Counted from the first letter of the stretch, positions 24,231-32,014 are shown. The stretch is DNA of 35,822 nt from an uncultured Collinsella sp. (GCA_902469555.1 CABRDB010000036.1:1-35822); one strand, 5' to 3'. Notes: a model not told the origin generated them from the letters alone. A program made the numbers and translations.

Positions 24231-25298
24231 ATGGCTACCCCCAAGATTTCCGTTGTCGTTCCCATCTATAACGTGGAGGAGTGCTTGGCCTGGTGCCTGG
24301 ACTCCCTGCTTGCGCAGGACATGCCCGATTGGGAAGGCGTGCTGGTCAACGATGGCTCGCCGGACGGTTCGCGCGATATTGCGGCTGCTTATTGCGAAAA
24401 GGACGCGCGCTTTACGCTGGTCGATAAGGAGAACGGCGGCCTGTCGAGCGCGCGCAATGCGGGCGTTGCTGCGTCCACGGCGCCTATCGTCGCATTTTTG
24501 GATTCCGACGACCGGTTTACGCCCGATGCATGCCGCGTGATCGTCGATACGTTTGAGCGTGAGCACTGCGACGTTTTGACCTTTGGCGCGAATCCGTATC
24601 CGCTCGAGGCGGGGTATCCGTGGCTTAACTATGTGCTGAGCCCGCGCGATGTGTCGTTTGAAGGCTATAGCTCCGACTTGCTGTTTAAGGAAGCGTCTCG
24701 CCCCTTTGCATGGCGCACCGCCTGCAAGCGTGAGTTTTTGCTGGGTAACGGGATCGTGTTCGACGAAACCGTCAAGTATGGCGAGGACCAGGTCTTCGAT
24801 TTTGCCGTGTACGGTCGTTCGCGCAAGACCGCGCTTATCTCGAACAAGCTGTATGACTACCGTGTCGCGCGTAAGGGCTCGCTTATGGACACCATGCGCT
24901 ATGACGACGAGACGCGACTGCTGGAGCACGTGAAGATTTACTCCGCGGTGCTGACTGACTGGCAGCGCGACGGTCTCGATGCTCAGCATGCCGATGACCT
25001 GGCGTACTTCCTCTGCGATCTGGTGCTGTACGATGCGCTCAGGTTGCTGGGTTCGGACTGCGGCAAGGTGTTTGCCGCCGTTGCCACGGCGCTTGCCGGT
25101 TCTGCCGTGGGCAGCGATGCTGCGCTCGCACAATGCGCTCCTTCTGTTGCCGCTATGGTGCGCGCGGCGCTTACCAGCAAGGCCCCCAATGCCCGTGAGT
25201 GCAAAAAGCTCATGTTCGATTACGACGTCTTGAGGTTTGGGCGCCTGGGTGCCTGCAAACGCATGGCTGCGAACGCCCTGGGAAAGCGAGAAGTGTAG
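24231..25298 (+). CDS. Family 2 glycosyltransferase (type B, copy 2)
   Basis: A 355-residue protein. ATG 24231 is preferred to GTG 24225 because TAGGAG lies nine bases before the ATG but only three before the GTG. Motifs: ISVVVPIYNVEECLAWCLDS (6-25), VLVNDGSPDGS (37-47), ENGGLSSARNAGV (67-79), FLDSDDRF (89-96). EDQVFDFAVYGRS is the conserved acceptor-side helix. Layout and length resemble the gene at 21985. The stop is immediately followed by the start of the two-domain enzyme, so the two are co-translated. Confidence 0.84.
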   Translation: MATPKISVVVPIYNVEECLAWCLDSLLAQDMPDWEGVLVNDGSPDGSRDIAAAYCEKDARFTLVDKENGGLSSARNAGVAASTAPIVAFLDSDDRFTPDACRVIVDTFEREHCDVLTFGANPYPLEAGYPWLNYVLSPRDVSFEGYSSDLLFKEASRPFAWRTACKREFLLGNGIVFDETVKYGEDQVFDFAVYGRSRKTALISNKLYDYRVARKGSLMDTMRYDDETRLLEHVKIYSAVLTDWQRDGLDAQHADDLAYFLCDLVLYDALRLLGSDCGKVFAAVATALAGSAVGSDAALAQCAPSVAAMVRAALTSKAPNARECKKLMFDYDVLRFGRLGACKRMAANALGKREV

Positions 25299-27785
25299 AT
25301 GAGTATCAAGCGTTTGGCACTTTGCCGCAGCCAGGGCCGTCTGTTTGTGCTGCTTCGTTTTGCCGGTCAGGATGTCGCCGCGCTTATTGAGCGGGAGGGT
25401 TCTCAAGCGTTTGCCCATGCGACGACGAGCGGTTCTTCTGTGCCGTCGCTGGCGTTCCCGGTCGATCATGGCCGTGTACTGGCGCTTTGCCCTTCCGTTT
25501 CCGATTACGAGCGCGGGCTCGCCGTCTTGGTGCTTCCCTTTTTGGACGGCTCTACGATTGACGTCACATTTGCATCCGGTGACCAGAGGTTGGGCTCCAT
25601 TCGCCTCGATAGCCGCGTGGCCAAGCTGGAATCCAAGATTAACTACAAAGCTAAGCCTGCGCTGTGTGCGCTTATCCGCGATGCGCAGCGTGGCGAACAC
25701 TGCGGCCTCTACGAGATCGATGCCATTCGCTATTTGCCGGCAGACGCCGGCGCGGTGTGGCGCTATGAGGTTACCTGGGCGGGAGACCCCCAGTGCGCAC
25801 CTGAGCTCCTGATCTTCGATACGCATATGAACGCCATCGATGCCACCGTGCATGTGTTTGAATCGCAGTTCGATGTGCCGCAGCGCAACGGTTGCCACGT
25901 CAATAAAACGTATCTGAGCGTTGAGATGCCTCAGGATATACGAGATTTTGTCGCGATTGTGAGCGATTCCACGGAGCAGATCCAGAGCGGGTTTTGCGCT
26001 ATGGACGGTCGCCTGTACAACGGCATGGTCGACGACAGCTGGAACCGTATGAAGGACGCGCGTGCAGACGACGCAGCTTATCGACGTTGGTTTGAGCAGC
26101 ATCGCGCAAAGCCGGGCGATTTGGCATGCCAGCGTGTCGCTTCGGCGGCCTTTGCCTATAGACCGCTCGTGAGCATTGTGGTGCCGTGCTACAAGACTGA
26201 TCGGGTCTACCTGCGCGAGCTGCTGGACTCGGTGCTGGCCCAGAGCTATGACAACTGGGAACTGCTCCTTATGGACGCCTCACCCGAATGGGATGCGGTG
26301 GCCAATCTTGCGGCCGACGCCAATGACGAGCGCGTTCGCCGCATCGAGTTGCCCGGCAACGGCGGCATTGTGGTCAACACCAACGCGGGTATCGAGCAAG
26401 CGACGGGCGACTACATCGCGTTCTTGGACCATGACGACATTCTGGAACTGGACGCGTTATTCCACTATGTTGCCGCGCTGAACAAGGCTGCCGAGGGCGA
26501 GCGTCCCCAGGTCCTGTTCTGCGACGAGGACATGTTCCAGAAAGCAGGGGAGTGGGGCCAGCCGGTCTTTAAGACTAAGCTCAACGTCGACCTGCTCTAT
26601 AGCCATAACTGCGTGACGCATTTCCTTATGGTGGAGAAGGCAATCATCGATCACATCGGTACGTCCCCAGAAGACGTTGCGGGTGCCCAGGATTACGACC
26701 TGACGCTTCGCTGCCTTGCAGCCGGCGCGCGCTTTGAGCACGTTGCGCATGTGCTGTATCACTGGCGCGTGCATCCCGGTTCAACTGCCGATGGCTCTGC
26801 CGATAGCAAGCCGTATGCCATTGAGGCCGGCCGCCTTGCGTTGCAGCGCCACTTTGACGCGCTGAATGTATGCGGAACAGTCGAGGAGACCGAGACGCCG
26901 TTTGTCTACCGCATGCGCTATGTGCTGCCGGAGCCTGCGCCACTGGTGAGTATTGTGATTCCTACCAAGGATCACATTGAGACGCTCGATGCCTGTGTAA
27001 CGTCGATCGCCCAGAAAGCCACGTATGCCAACTACGAGATCGTCTTGGTGGAGAACAACAGTGAGGCCCCGGAGACGTTTGCGTATTACGAAACCCTGCT
27101 GGAACGCGTGGCTGCAGTATCCGAAGGCAAGGGCATCGCGCGCGTTGTGCACTGGCCGGGTGAGTTCAATTACTCCAAGATCATCAATTTTGGTGTGGAG
27201 CACGCCAAGGGCGACTACTTGCTGCTGCTCAACAACGACACCGAGGTCATAAGCCCCGATTTTATCGAAGAGATGATGGGGTATCTGCAACGTCCCGATG
27301 CGGGCGTGGTGGGCGCCAAGCTCTACTTTGCCGATCATCTGGTGCAGCACGCTGGCATTGTGGTTGGCGTGCGTGGCGCACTTGCCCATGCCAACCAGGA
27401 CTTCTCGGCAAAGCGCGAGGGCTATCTTGCCCGCGCTGTGCGCCCGGGCAACTTTAGTGCCGTGACGGGCGCCTGTCAGATGGTGCGACGCGACGTATTT
27501 GAGCAGGTCGGCGGTTATAACGAGGAATTCGCCGTCGGTTTTAACGACGCTGACTTTTGCCTTCGCGTGTGGGAGGCCGGCTACCGTACCATCTTTACGC
27601 CCTATGCCGAGCTGTACCACTTCGAGTTCACCTCGCGCGGCAGGGAAGAGGCCAACGAGGAAAAGCTGCGCCGCTGGAAGCGCGAACAGGCGCTGTTCAT
27701 GCAGCACTGGCCGGAGTTCTTCTTGACGGGCGATCCGTGGTTGGGGCCGAACTTATCCGCTGAGAGCGAGTACTTCTCGGTCTAA
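25299..27785 (+). CDS. Two-domain family 2 glycosyltransferase
   Basis: An 828-residue protein. Residues 1-285 are a separate N-terminal region rich in beta-type sequence, with no motif I can name. GT domain 1 starts near 288 (PLVSIVVPCYKTDRVYLREL) with DHDDILELDAL. GT domain 2 starts near 547 (PLVSIVIPTKDHIETLDAC) with LLLNNDTEVISPDFIEEMMG and FNDADFCLRVWEAGYRT. This double GT2 layout is typical of rhamnan, O-antigen and wall polysaccharide polymerising or chain-building enzymes. It closes the glycosyltransferase run. Its 3' 470 bases are duplicated, in broken form, at 31318-31785. Confidence 0.86.
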   Translation: MSIKRLALCRSQGRLFVLLRFAGQDVAALIEREGSQAFAHATTSGSSVPSLAFPVDHGRVLALCPSVSDYERGLAVLVLPFLDGSTIDVTFASGDQRLGSIRLDSRVAKLESKINYKAKPALCALIRDAQRGEHCGLYEIDAIRYLPADAGAVWRYEVTWAGDPQCAPELLIFDTHMNAIDATVHVFESQFDVPQRNGCHVNKTYLSVEMPQDIRDFVAIVSDSTEQIQSGFCAMDGRLYNGMVDDSWNRMKDARADDAAYRRWFEQHRAKPGDLACQRVASAAFAYRPLVSIVVPCYKTDRVYLRELLDSVLAQSYDNWELLLMDASPEWDAVANLAADANDERVRRIELPGNGGIVVNTNAGIEQATGDYIAFLDHDDILELDALFHYVAALNKAAEGERPQVLFCDEDMFQKAGEWGQPVFKTKLNVDLLYSHNCVTHFLMVEKAIIDHIGTSPEDVAGAQDYDLTLRCLAAGARFEHVAHVLYHWRVHPGSTADGSADSKPYAIEAGRLALQRHFDALNVCGTVEETETPFVYRMRYVLPEPAPLVSIVIPTKDHIETLDACVTSIAQKATYANYEIVLVENNSEAPETFAYYETLLERVAAVSEGKGIARVVHWPGEFNYSKIINFGVEHAKGDYLLLLNNDTEVISPDFIEEMMGYLQRPDAGVVGAKLYFADHLVQHAGIVVGVRGALAHANQDFSAKREGYLARAVRPGNFSAVTGACQMVRRDVFEQVGGYNEEFAVGFNDADFCLRVWEAGYRTIFTPYAELYHFEFTSRGREEANEEKLRRWKREQALFMQHWPEFFLTGDPWLGPNLSAESEYFSV

Positions 27786-27944
27786 GGCAATGGTTTTCAG
27801 GAAGTCCTTAACTTTCTTTCGCTATGAGCTTGGAAGAAAGCAAGGTTGTACTACTTGCTAAGACAAATTACGAAAGCTCGATACTTCCGCGATAAGTTTA
27901 TACAGTCTTATATAACTCGATATTATCCGATATAAGTAGATATC

Positions 27945-28544
27945 GCACTTGCCTTTGCCGGCTTACCCGCCGGCGTTATGGATCTTATTAACGGCAAGGC
28001 GCTTACGTTCTTGCGTCATGCCCTCCCCGAAGATCTGGCACCTATCAACCAGGTGGAGGTAGCGCTCTCTATGGGCGATAGCTTTGTCGCGACTGGTTTG
28101 ACCATAGAGGACAATCTTCTGTCGAGAGCCGCTAAGGCCACTAAGGGCTATGCCTATCTGGTGCAACTGGTCGGTTACTCCATTTGGCAACGCGCCAACT
28201 TGCATCGTGCCAAAAGTGCCATTGTGAGCGAGGGCGACGTCACCGAAGGCATTGCGCTGGCAGAGGCTCGTTTTCACGATGTTGTTCACGAGCCCGCGAT
28301 TTCTGGACTTGGACTCAACGATATCAAATACCTTTTGGCCATGTGCGAGGATAAGCAGCAGTCCAAATCATCTGAGATTGCTAAACGCATGGGTAAAAAG
28401 ACCAATGAGGTCAGCTCTATTAGGGCTAAGCTGCTTCAAAGAGAGGTTATTCAAGCTCCGCAGAGGGGCTACGTGCAGTTTGCCGTGCCGGACCTAGATA
28501 TCTATCTGCGAGAGAACGCCGCGGAGATTCTCGAGCGGTTCTAA
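27945..28544 (+). pseudogene. 5'-truncated archaeal-type AAA ATPase, C-terminal part only
   Basis: The open frame from ATG 27978 gives 188 residues; homology-like sequence continues left in frame to about 27948 (ALAFAGLPAGV), where a stop and AT-rich DNA begin. GLP.GVMDLINGKALTFLRHAL, ATKGYAYLVQLVGYSIW and LGLNDIKYLLAMCEDKQQSK are typical of the second half of ATPase-like proteins common in gut Actinobacteria. The later winged helix (SSEIAKRMGKKTNEVSSIRAKLLQREVI, about 126-153) is intact. The Walker A and B parts are missing and no ribosome site precedes ATG 27978. The AT-rich 27786-27944 upstream contains several GATAT words and no gene. Confidence 0.7.
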
Positions 28545-28567
28545 ATCGAGGCATGAATAGCCGCCGG

Positions 28568-29218
28568 TTAACTGCCCTTGTCGACTTGGCTCGCGTCCCC
28601 CCAATCTAGTAGACTCTGAACCGTTGCTAGATTGGGGGGATTTTCCATGAAACGCTCCATGAAACGAGTTTCCGGGGCCGTTCGGATGCCGTGGCGCAGC
28701 AGGGACTTGAGCTTCTCGGCGAACACCTGCTCTTTCGAGTTCGCAAGCAGGCAGACGCCCTCCTGCCGGTGTGCCACGTCGAACCACAGCTCGTCCTGCT
28801 CCATCGCAGCGCTCGCGTGGACCCCCAGGTCGAGCTTCGTGTCGAACGTGCTGCGCCCGTCGCTGACCTTGAGGTTGACGCGCCTGCCCTTGTAGTCCTG
28901 CTGCGACAGCTCCTCTATCTCGCCGGCGATGCGGACGGTTACGCCGTCGCCGAGGTTCGAGAGGGCGGACACAAAGGAGCGAATGGAGGCGTCGGTCATC
29001 GGGTACCGCACGAAGTCGAGGTCTATGTCCTGGGTTGCGCGGCGCCCGCTCCCCGACAGCGCGCACATCAGGACCCCTCCCTTGACCGTCACTCGGTCGC
29101 GCATGCCGGATGCCGCCAGCTTTGAGAGGATCACGTCCTGGCAGACGCGCGCGGTCGCGTTGAGGCAGGAGTAGCCCTCCTCGCGCTCGTAGCGCGCCCT
29201 CATCTCGTTCAGGTCCAT
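28568..29218 (-). CDS. abiEii: AbiEii nucleotidyltransferase toxin, C-terminally shortened
   Basis: A 216-residue protein from ATG 29218 behind GAGGAGG. Nucleotidyltransferase motifs: VKGGVLMCAL (45-54) and RRATQDIDLDF (59-69), with Asp64 and Asp66 as metal ligands. EQVFAEKLKSLLRHGIRT (163-180) is the next conserved helix. Full AbiEii toxins then continue with R.KD.YDL and about 80-100 more residues. Here the frame turns at about residue 180 into FMERFMENPPNLATVQSLLD, encoded by a hairpin repeat. The toxin is probably truncated and may be inactive. Known AbiEii proteins modify tRNA or other targets to stop growth during phage attack. The start overlaps the antitoxin stop by one base (TGATG). 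Confidence 0.8.
   Translation of the reverse strand: MDLNEMRARYEREEGYSCLNATARVCQDVILSKLAASGMRDRVTVKGGVLMCALSGSGRRATQDIDLDFVRYPMTDASIRSFVSALSNLGDGVTVRIAGEIEELSQQDYKGRRVNLKVSDGRSTFDTKLDLGVHASAAMEQDELWFDVAHRQEGVCLLANSKEQVFAEKLKSLLRHGIRTAPETRFMERFMENPPNLATVQSLLDWGDASQVDKGS
28597..28639. repeat. Perfect 13-base hairpin in the toxin 3' end
   Basis: CCCCCCAATCTAG (28597-28609) and CTAGATTGGGGGG (28627-28639) enclose 17 bases. The plus strand continues ATTTTCC. It lies inside the last 30 codons of the shortened AbiEii frame and may be a dispersed repeat that supplied the new C-terminus. Confidence 0.75.
28645..28665 (+). repeat. Left member of an imperfect inverted pair flanking abiE
   Basis: CCATGAAACGCTCCATGAAAC here matches the complement of 29823-29843 (CAATGAGTCGTTCCATGAAAA) at about 16 of 21 bases. 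The pair encloses the antitoxin and most of the toxin gene. Confidence 0.4.
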
Positions 29219-29760
29219 CAGAATACCTCCTCCATGGCGCGCTCGAGGTGTGCCTCGCCGTGCGGGATTGCCTCCGCGTAGTCCTGCAGCTTGTATATGT
29301 CCAGCCGCTCCGACCGCCTGCGGAACGAGGCGACGGCCTCCCGGTAGAGGTCGTAGGGCAGCTTGTTGCGCGAGCGCATGAGCTCGAGGAGCATGCGCTC
29401 GGGGTCGTAAGCGGCAAGCTCGGTCCCGTCCACCGAGACGGTCGACCTCCCGACGCCCAGCCATCCCTCCGGGATGAAGCGCTGGCGCACGGCGGCGTCG
29501 CGTATCTTGGTCCCACCGCGCTTCGTGGCCAGGTCGATCCGGTCGGGGGGCGCGGTCACGAGCCCGTGGGCGTAGAGCGCGGTCTGCCCGGTCAGGATGC
29601 CCCCGGGGTAGCGCTTCGCGATCACGGCGAGGGCGTCCTCGTCCCGGTTGGTCGAGTACATCCCTCGGCCGACGGGGTGGAGCGTCCCTTCCGACACCGC
29701 CTTGCGAACGCGGTACCTGCTCCCGAGTTCAGCCAGCGCCTCCCGGTAGGTGATCACCAT
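29218..29760 (-). CDS. abiEi: AbiEi family antitoxin / transcriptional repressor
   Basis: A 180-residue protein from ATG 29760, behind GGGGAGG. Residues 5-36 (YREALAELGSRYRVRKAVSE then GTLHPVGRGMY) are the AbiEi winged helix. ILTGQTALYAHGL (55-67), RIDLATKRG and AAYDPERMLLELMR (117-130) follow the family pattern. A second in-frame start at 29841 has an equally strong site (GGGAGGT) and would add 27 residues (MSRSMKSHIRLQLSS...) running across the palindrome at 29776-29825. The shorter form is preferred because it begins at the conserved domain and leaves the palindrome as an operator. AbiEi neutralises AbiEii without direct binding and represses its own operon. Confidence 0.82.
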   Translation of the reverse strand: MVITYREALAELGSRYRVRKAVSEGTLHPVGRGMYSTNRDEDALAVIAKRYPGGILTGQTALYAHGLVTAPPDRIDLATKRGGTKIRDAAVRQRFIPEGWLGVGRSTVSVDGTELAAYDPERMLLELMRSRNKLPYDLYREAVASFRRRSERLDIYKLQDYAEAIPHGEAHLERAMEEVF

Positions 29761-29775
29761 GCCGACCTCCCCTCG

Positions 29776-29825
29776 AAAGCCATATAAGCCTACATCTGAT
29801 GACAATTGTAGTCTTATATGGCTTT
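29776..29825. promoter_or_regulatory. Large palindrome, probable AbiEi operator
   Basis: Outer arms AAAGCCATATAAG (29776-29788) and CTTATATGGCTTT (29813-29825) are perfect. After a single mismatch, inner arms CTACA (29790-29794) and TGTAG (29807-29811) continue, leaving a 12-base centre. It sits 16 bases ahead of the antitoxin ATG at 29760. Known AbiEi proteins bind inverted repeats at this position. Confidence 0.75.
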
Positions 29826-29843
29826 TCATGGAACGACTCATTG
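29823..29843 (-). repeat. Right member of an imperfect inverted pair flanking abiE
   Basis: TTTTCATGGAACGACTCATTG on the plus strand; partner of 28645-28665. It partly overlaps the operator palindrome and contains the alternative upstream start of the antitoxin. Confidence 0.4.
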
Positions 29844-29944
29844 CGGCACCTCCCTCGCCATGACGGTGCCTTACTTTGATGGCCCTTTCCTCGTTTGCAT
29901 CTGCTATATGAAGGAACGTCGATTCTGGTGCTCGGGCGAAGGCG

Positions 29945-30889
29945 CTACGCGATGAAATTCTCCACCAGCGTAACCATGGAGTCCTTCTCGCTTGGGTCAG
30001 AGAGGGCAATCATGAGCGTCATGGCCGCGAGCGCGTTGCCCTCCACGCGGAGTCTTTCGCCGTTGCGCAGTATCCCGTTCTTGTCGAGGAAGTGAATGAA
30101 GAGCGCCGCTGCAGAGCGCTTGTTGCCATCCAAGAATGGATGGTCCTTCACTACGAGGTAGAGAAGGTTGGCGGCCTTTGCTTGAACGGAGGGATATAGG
30201 TCTTGGTCGCCAAAGCCCTGATAGAGGGCGCTGATGATTCCGGCGAACTGGTTGTCCCGCTCTCGTCCGAACAGGGTGGACGACGAGTAGAACGGTAGGC
30301 TGCGGACGACTTCGAGGGCTTCGGTGTAACCGAGCTCCCAGTTGGGCTCGTTGCCCTGGGGCGCCTTCATCCTTCCCGTGTCGTATTCATCGAGCAGAGT
30401 CAGGCTCGGAAGGTACTTCTGTAGAATTTCTGCCGCACCGGAGAGTTCCGGAGTACTCGACCTCTCGAGGACCTTGAAGACCGTTCCGAGCGCCTCGAGT
30501 CTCTTTTGGTTGATGGAGTATCCCTGGAGTAGATGCTGCTTGAGCACGCCATTTGCCCACCGGCGGAAGTACACGCCCTGCTGAGACTTCACGCGGTAGC
30601 CAACCGAGATGATCATGTCGAGGTTGTAGTGCTCGACCTGACGTTTGACCGTTCTTGTTCCCTCTAAGCGAACTATTTCAAAAAATGAAATAGTTCGAAT
30701 TCCGGCAAGCTCTTCCTTTGCTGCGGAATGAATGTGCTTGGAGATAGTCGGCACTCCGCGCCCGAACAACGTCGCCATCTGCTGCTGGGTTAGCCAGACC
30801 GTATCGCCGTCGACGCGCACGTCAAGGTGGACTGCGTGGTCGGGGTCCTCGTACAAAGCGATCTGCTGGCTTGCGTTGGAATTGTCCAT
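29945..30889 (-). CDS. RhuM-Fic/DOC family protein
   Basis: A 314-residue two-domain protein. The N-terminal RhuM region (about 9-130) contains VWLTQQQMATLFG (31-43), VPTISKHI, VEHYNLDMIISVGYRVKSQQG (85-105) and FRRWANGVLKQHL (108-120). The C-terminal Fic/DOC domain contains HPFLDGNKRSAAALF (250-264), the HPFxDGNK/R motif with His250 as catalytic base. The downstream YFVV..HPF context fits DOC. Fic enzymes transfer AMP, phosphate or similar groups to proteins; DOC phosphorylates EF-Tu. No inhibitory antitoxin gene is adjacent. The gene is known as a common single-gene member of defence and mobile regions, often beside restriction systems. A perfect 12-base hairpin lies inside it at 30669-30697. 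Confidence 0.87.
   Translation of the reverse strand: MDNSNASQQIALYEDPDHAVHLDVRVDGDTVWLTQQQMATLFGRGVPTISKHIHSAAKEELAGIRTISFFEIVRLEGTRTVKRQVEHYNLDMIISVGYRVKSQQGVYFRRWANGVLKQHLLQGYSINQKRLEALGTVFKVLERSSTPELSGAAEILQKYLPSLTLLDEYDTGRMKAPQGNEPNWELGYTEALEVVRSLPFYSSSTLFGRERDNQFAGIISALYQGFGDQDLYPSVQAKAANLLYLVVKDHPFLDGNKRSAAALFIHFLDKNGILRNGERLRVEGNALAAMTLMIALSDPSEKDSMVTLVENFIA
30669..30697. repeat. Perfect hairpin inside the RhuM-Fic gene
   Basis: CGAACTATTTCA (30669-30680) and TGAAATAGTTCG (30686-30697) with a five-base A loop. It falls in codons 65-74 (RTISFFEIVR). Confidence 0.7.
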
Positions 30890-31253
30890 GATGTATGCCC
30901 CTTCGGTTTAGTCGACATGCTATGATCCGCACGCCGGAGGACGAGTGGTTTCAACATGCCGGTATTGCGTAGCTTCAACCGGCATCCCGCCGGTCAGTCG
31001 GCGTCGCGTGCGCCGGCTAAGCCAGGGTCGGGGCAGCGGGGATCCGCGGCGCCGGCGCTTCGTACCATTGGGGGCCTCCGAAGCGACTTTCACTCTGTCT
31101 TATTCTGGTAGATACAGTGTACCACGAAACGCGAACATGCGTACGTATTTCTGTTTAAATTTTAGCTGGACGCGGCGGTGTGTCGTCCTCTACCTTGTTC
31201 TCCGAAGCCAGCTGTATTCCGGGCCGCGGTTCTACAAGGCAGGGGGTAGTCAG
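30890..31253. other. Intergenic region between RhuM-Fic and a short peptide
   Basis: No convincing gene. It is GC-rich at 30950-31070, with an ATGCCGGT/ACCGGCAT hairpin (30956-30963 and 30978-30985) and CGCTTCG/CGAAGCG arms near 31056-31085, then AT-rich near 31090-31170. It should contain the RhuM-Fic promoter (minus) and a promoter for the peptide at 31254 (plus), but no boxes can be assigned safely. Confidence 0.35.
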
Positions 31254-31313
31254 ATGGATAGGATTATCCTTCTCCTACTTCTCTTGACCTTCCTGGTCAT
31301 CCTGAGCAAGTAA
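31254..31313 (+). CDS. 19-residue hydrophobic peptide, possible small membrane toxin
   Basis: ATG 31254 to TAA 31311 encodes MDRIILLLLLLTFLVILSK: one short membrane segment with a charged residue pair at each end. AGGGGGT lies seven bases upstream. Such peptides occur as toxins of type I toxin-antitoxin systems, where a small antisense RNA blocks translation. No antisense RNA promoter could be identified. It directly precedes the duplicated glycosyltransferase fragment, so it may also mark the junction of an insertion. Confidence 0.4.
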   Translation: MDRIILLLLLLTFLVILSK

Positions 31314-31317
31314 TGGG

Positions 31318-31785
31318 CTTTAGTGGGTGCCAAGCTCTACTTTGCTGGCCATCTGGTTCAGCTAGCTGGCATTGTGGTCGGCGTGCGCGGCGCCCTTGCC
31401 CATGCCAACTGGGACTTTTCGGCAAAGCGCGAGGGATATCTTGCCCGTGCCGTGCACCCGGGCAACTTCAGCGCCGTTACGGGCGCCTGCCAGATGGTCC
31501 GTCGCGACGTTTATGAACGGGTTGAAGGCTGCGACGAGAAGTTTGCCGTCGGTTTTAACGATGCGGATTTTTGCCTGCGCGTATGGGGGCTACCGCACCA
31601 TCTTTACACCTTATGCTGAGCTGCACCACTACGAGTTCACTTCGCGCAGCAGGGAAGAGGCCAGCGAGGAAAAGCTGCGCCGTTGGAAGCGCGAGCAGGC
31701 ACTGTTTATGCAGCACTGGCTGGAGTTCTTCTTGACGGGTGATCCGTGGCTGGGGCCGAACCTTAGCAGCGAGTGCGTGTATGGT
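31318..31785 (+). pseudogene. Broken copy of the two-domain glycosyltransferase 3' end
   Basis: The translation VGAKLYFAGHLVQLAGIVVG through FNDADFCLRVW repeats the last part of the protein encoded at 25299-27785 (27310-27765). After VW a five-base deletion (AGGCC, near 31590) shifts the frame; the next frame continues YRTIFTPYAELHHYEFTSRS to DPWLGPNLSSE. Homology ends at about 31780, where the native stop is replaced by unrelated sequence. The copy differs from the original at roughly one base in ten, so the duplication is not recent, or the copy came from a related strain. No start codon or ribosome site belongs to it. Confidence 0.88.
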
Positions 31786-31820
31786 GCGCTGAAAATTACT
31801 GTGCTTGTTCTGGCTTGTTG

Positions 31821-31934
31821 CTAGGCGTAGCGCGCGTCCCGCCGGTTGAGAAGCTCGCAGTAGTTCGACACCGCCTCTAGCTGCGGCGCCTGCTCCTGCG
31901 GCTCCTCCGGCTGCCCTTGCTGCCCTGCGGCTTA
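31821..31934 (-). pseudogene. Possible remnant of a protein C-terminus
   Basis: On the minus strand, after a stop at about 31932, the frame reads QPEEPQEQAPQLEAVSNYCE then LLNRRDARYA and stops at 31821. The Pro/Gln/Glu linker followed by an amphipathic helix looks like a real C-terminal tail cut from its gene. I do not recognise the family. It could also be chance. Confidence 0.3.
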
Positions 31935-31984
31935 CCATCCTACTCACGCACGTATGACTCCCATGCCCCGAGCGGGCAAAAGGA

Positions 31985-32014
31985 AATGCCCACAACGTCT
32001 CCGTTGCGGGCATT
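31985..32014 (-). terminator. Terminator of the SIR2-HerA operon
   Basis: AATGCCC-A-CAACG (31985-31997) pairs with CGTTG-C-GGGCATT (32002-32014) around a TCTC loop. On the minus strand it is followed by TCCTTTTG. It lies 24 bases beyond the herA stop. Confidence 0.7.

Noticed and set aside
23871..26102. 743-codon minus-strand open frame
   Set aside because: It is antisense to three glycosyltransferase genes and has mirror-frame composition.
28494..29516. 340-codon minus-strand open frame over abiE
   Set aside because: It is an Arg/Gly/Pro-rich frame overlapping both AbiE genes on the same strand in another phase, with no motifs.
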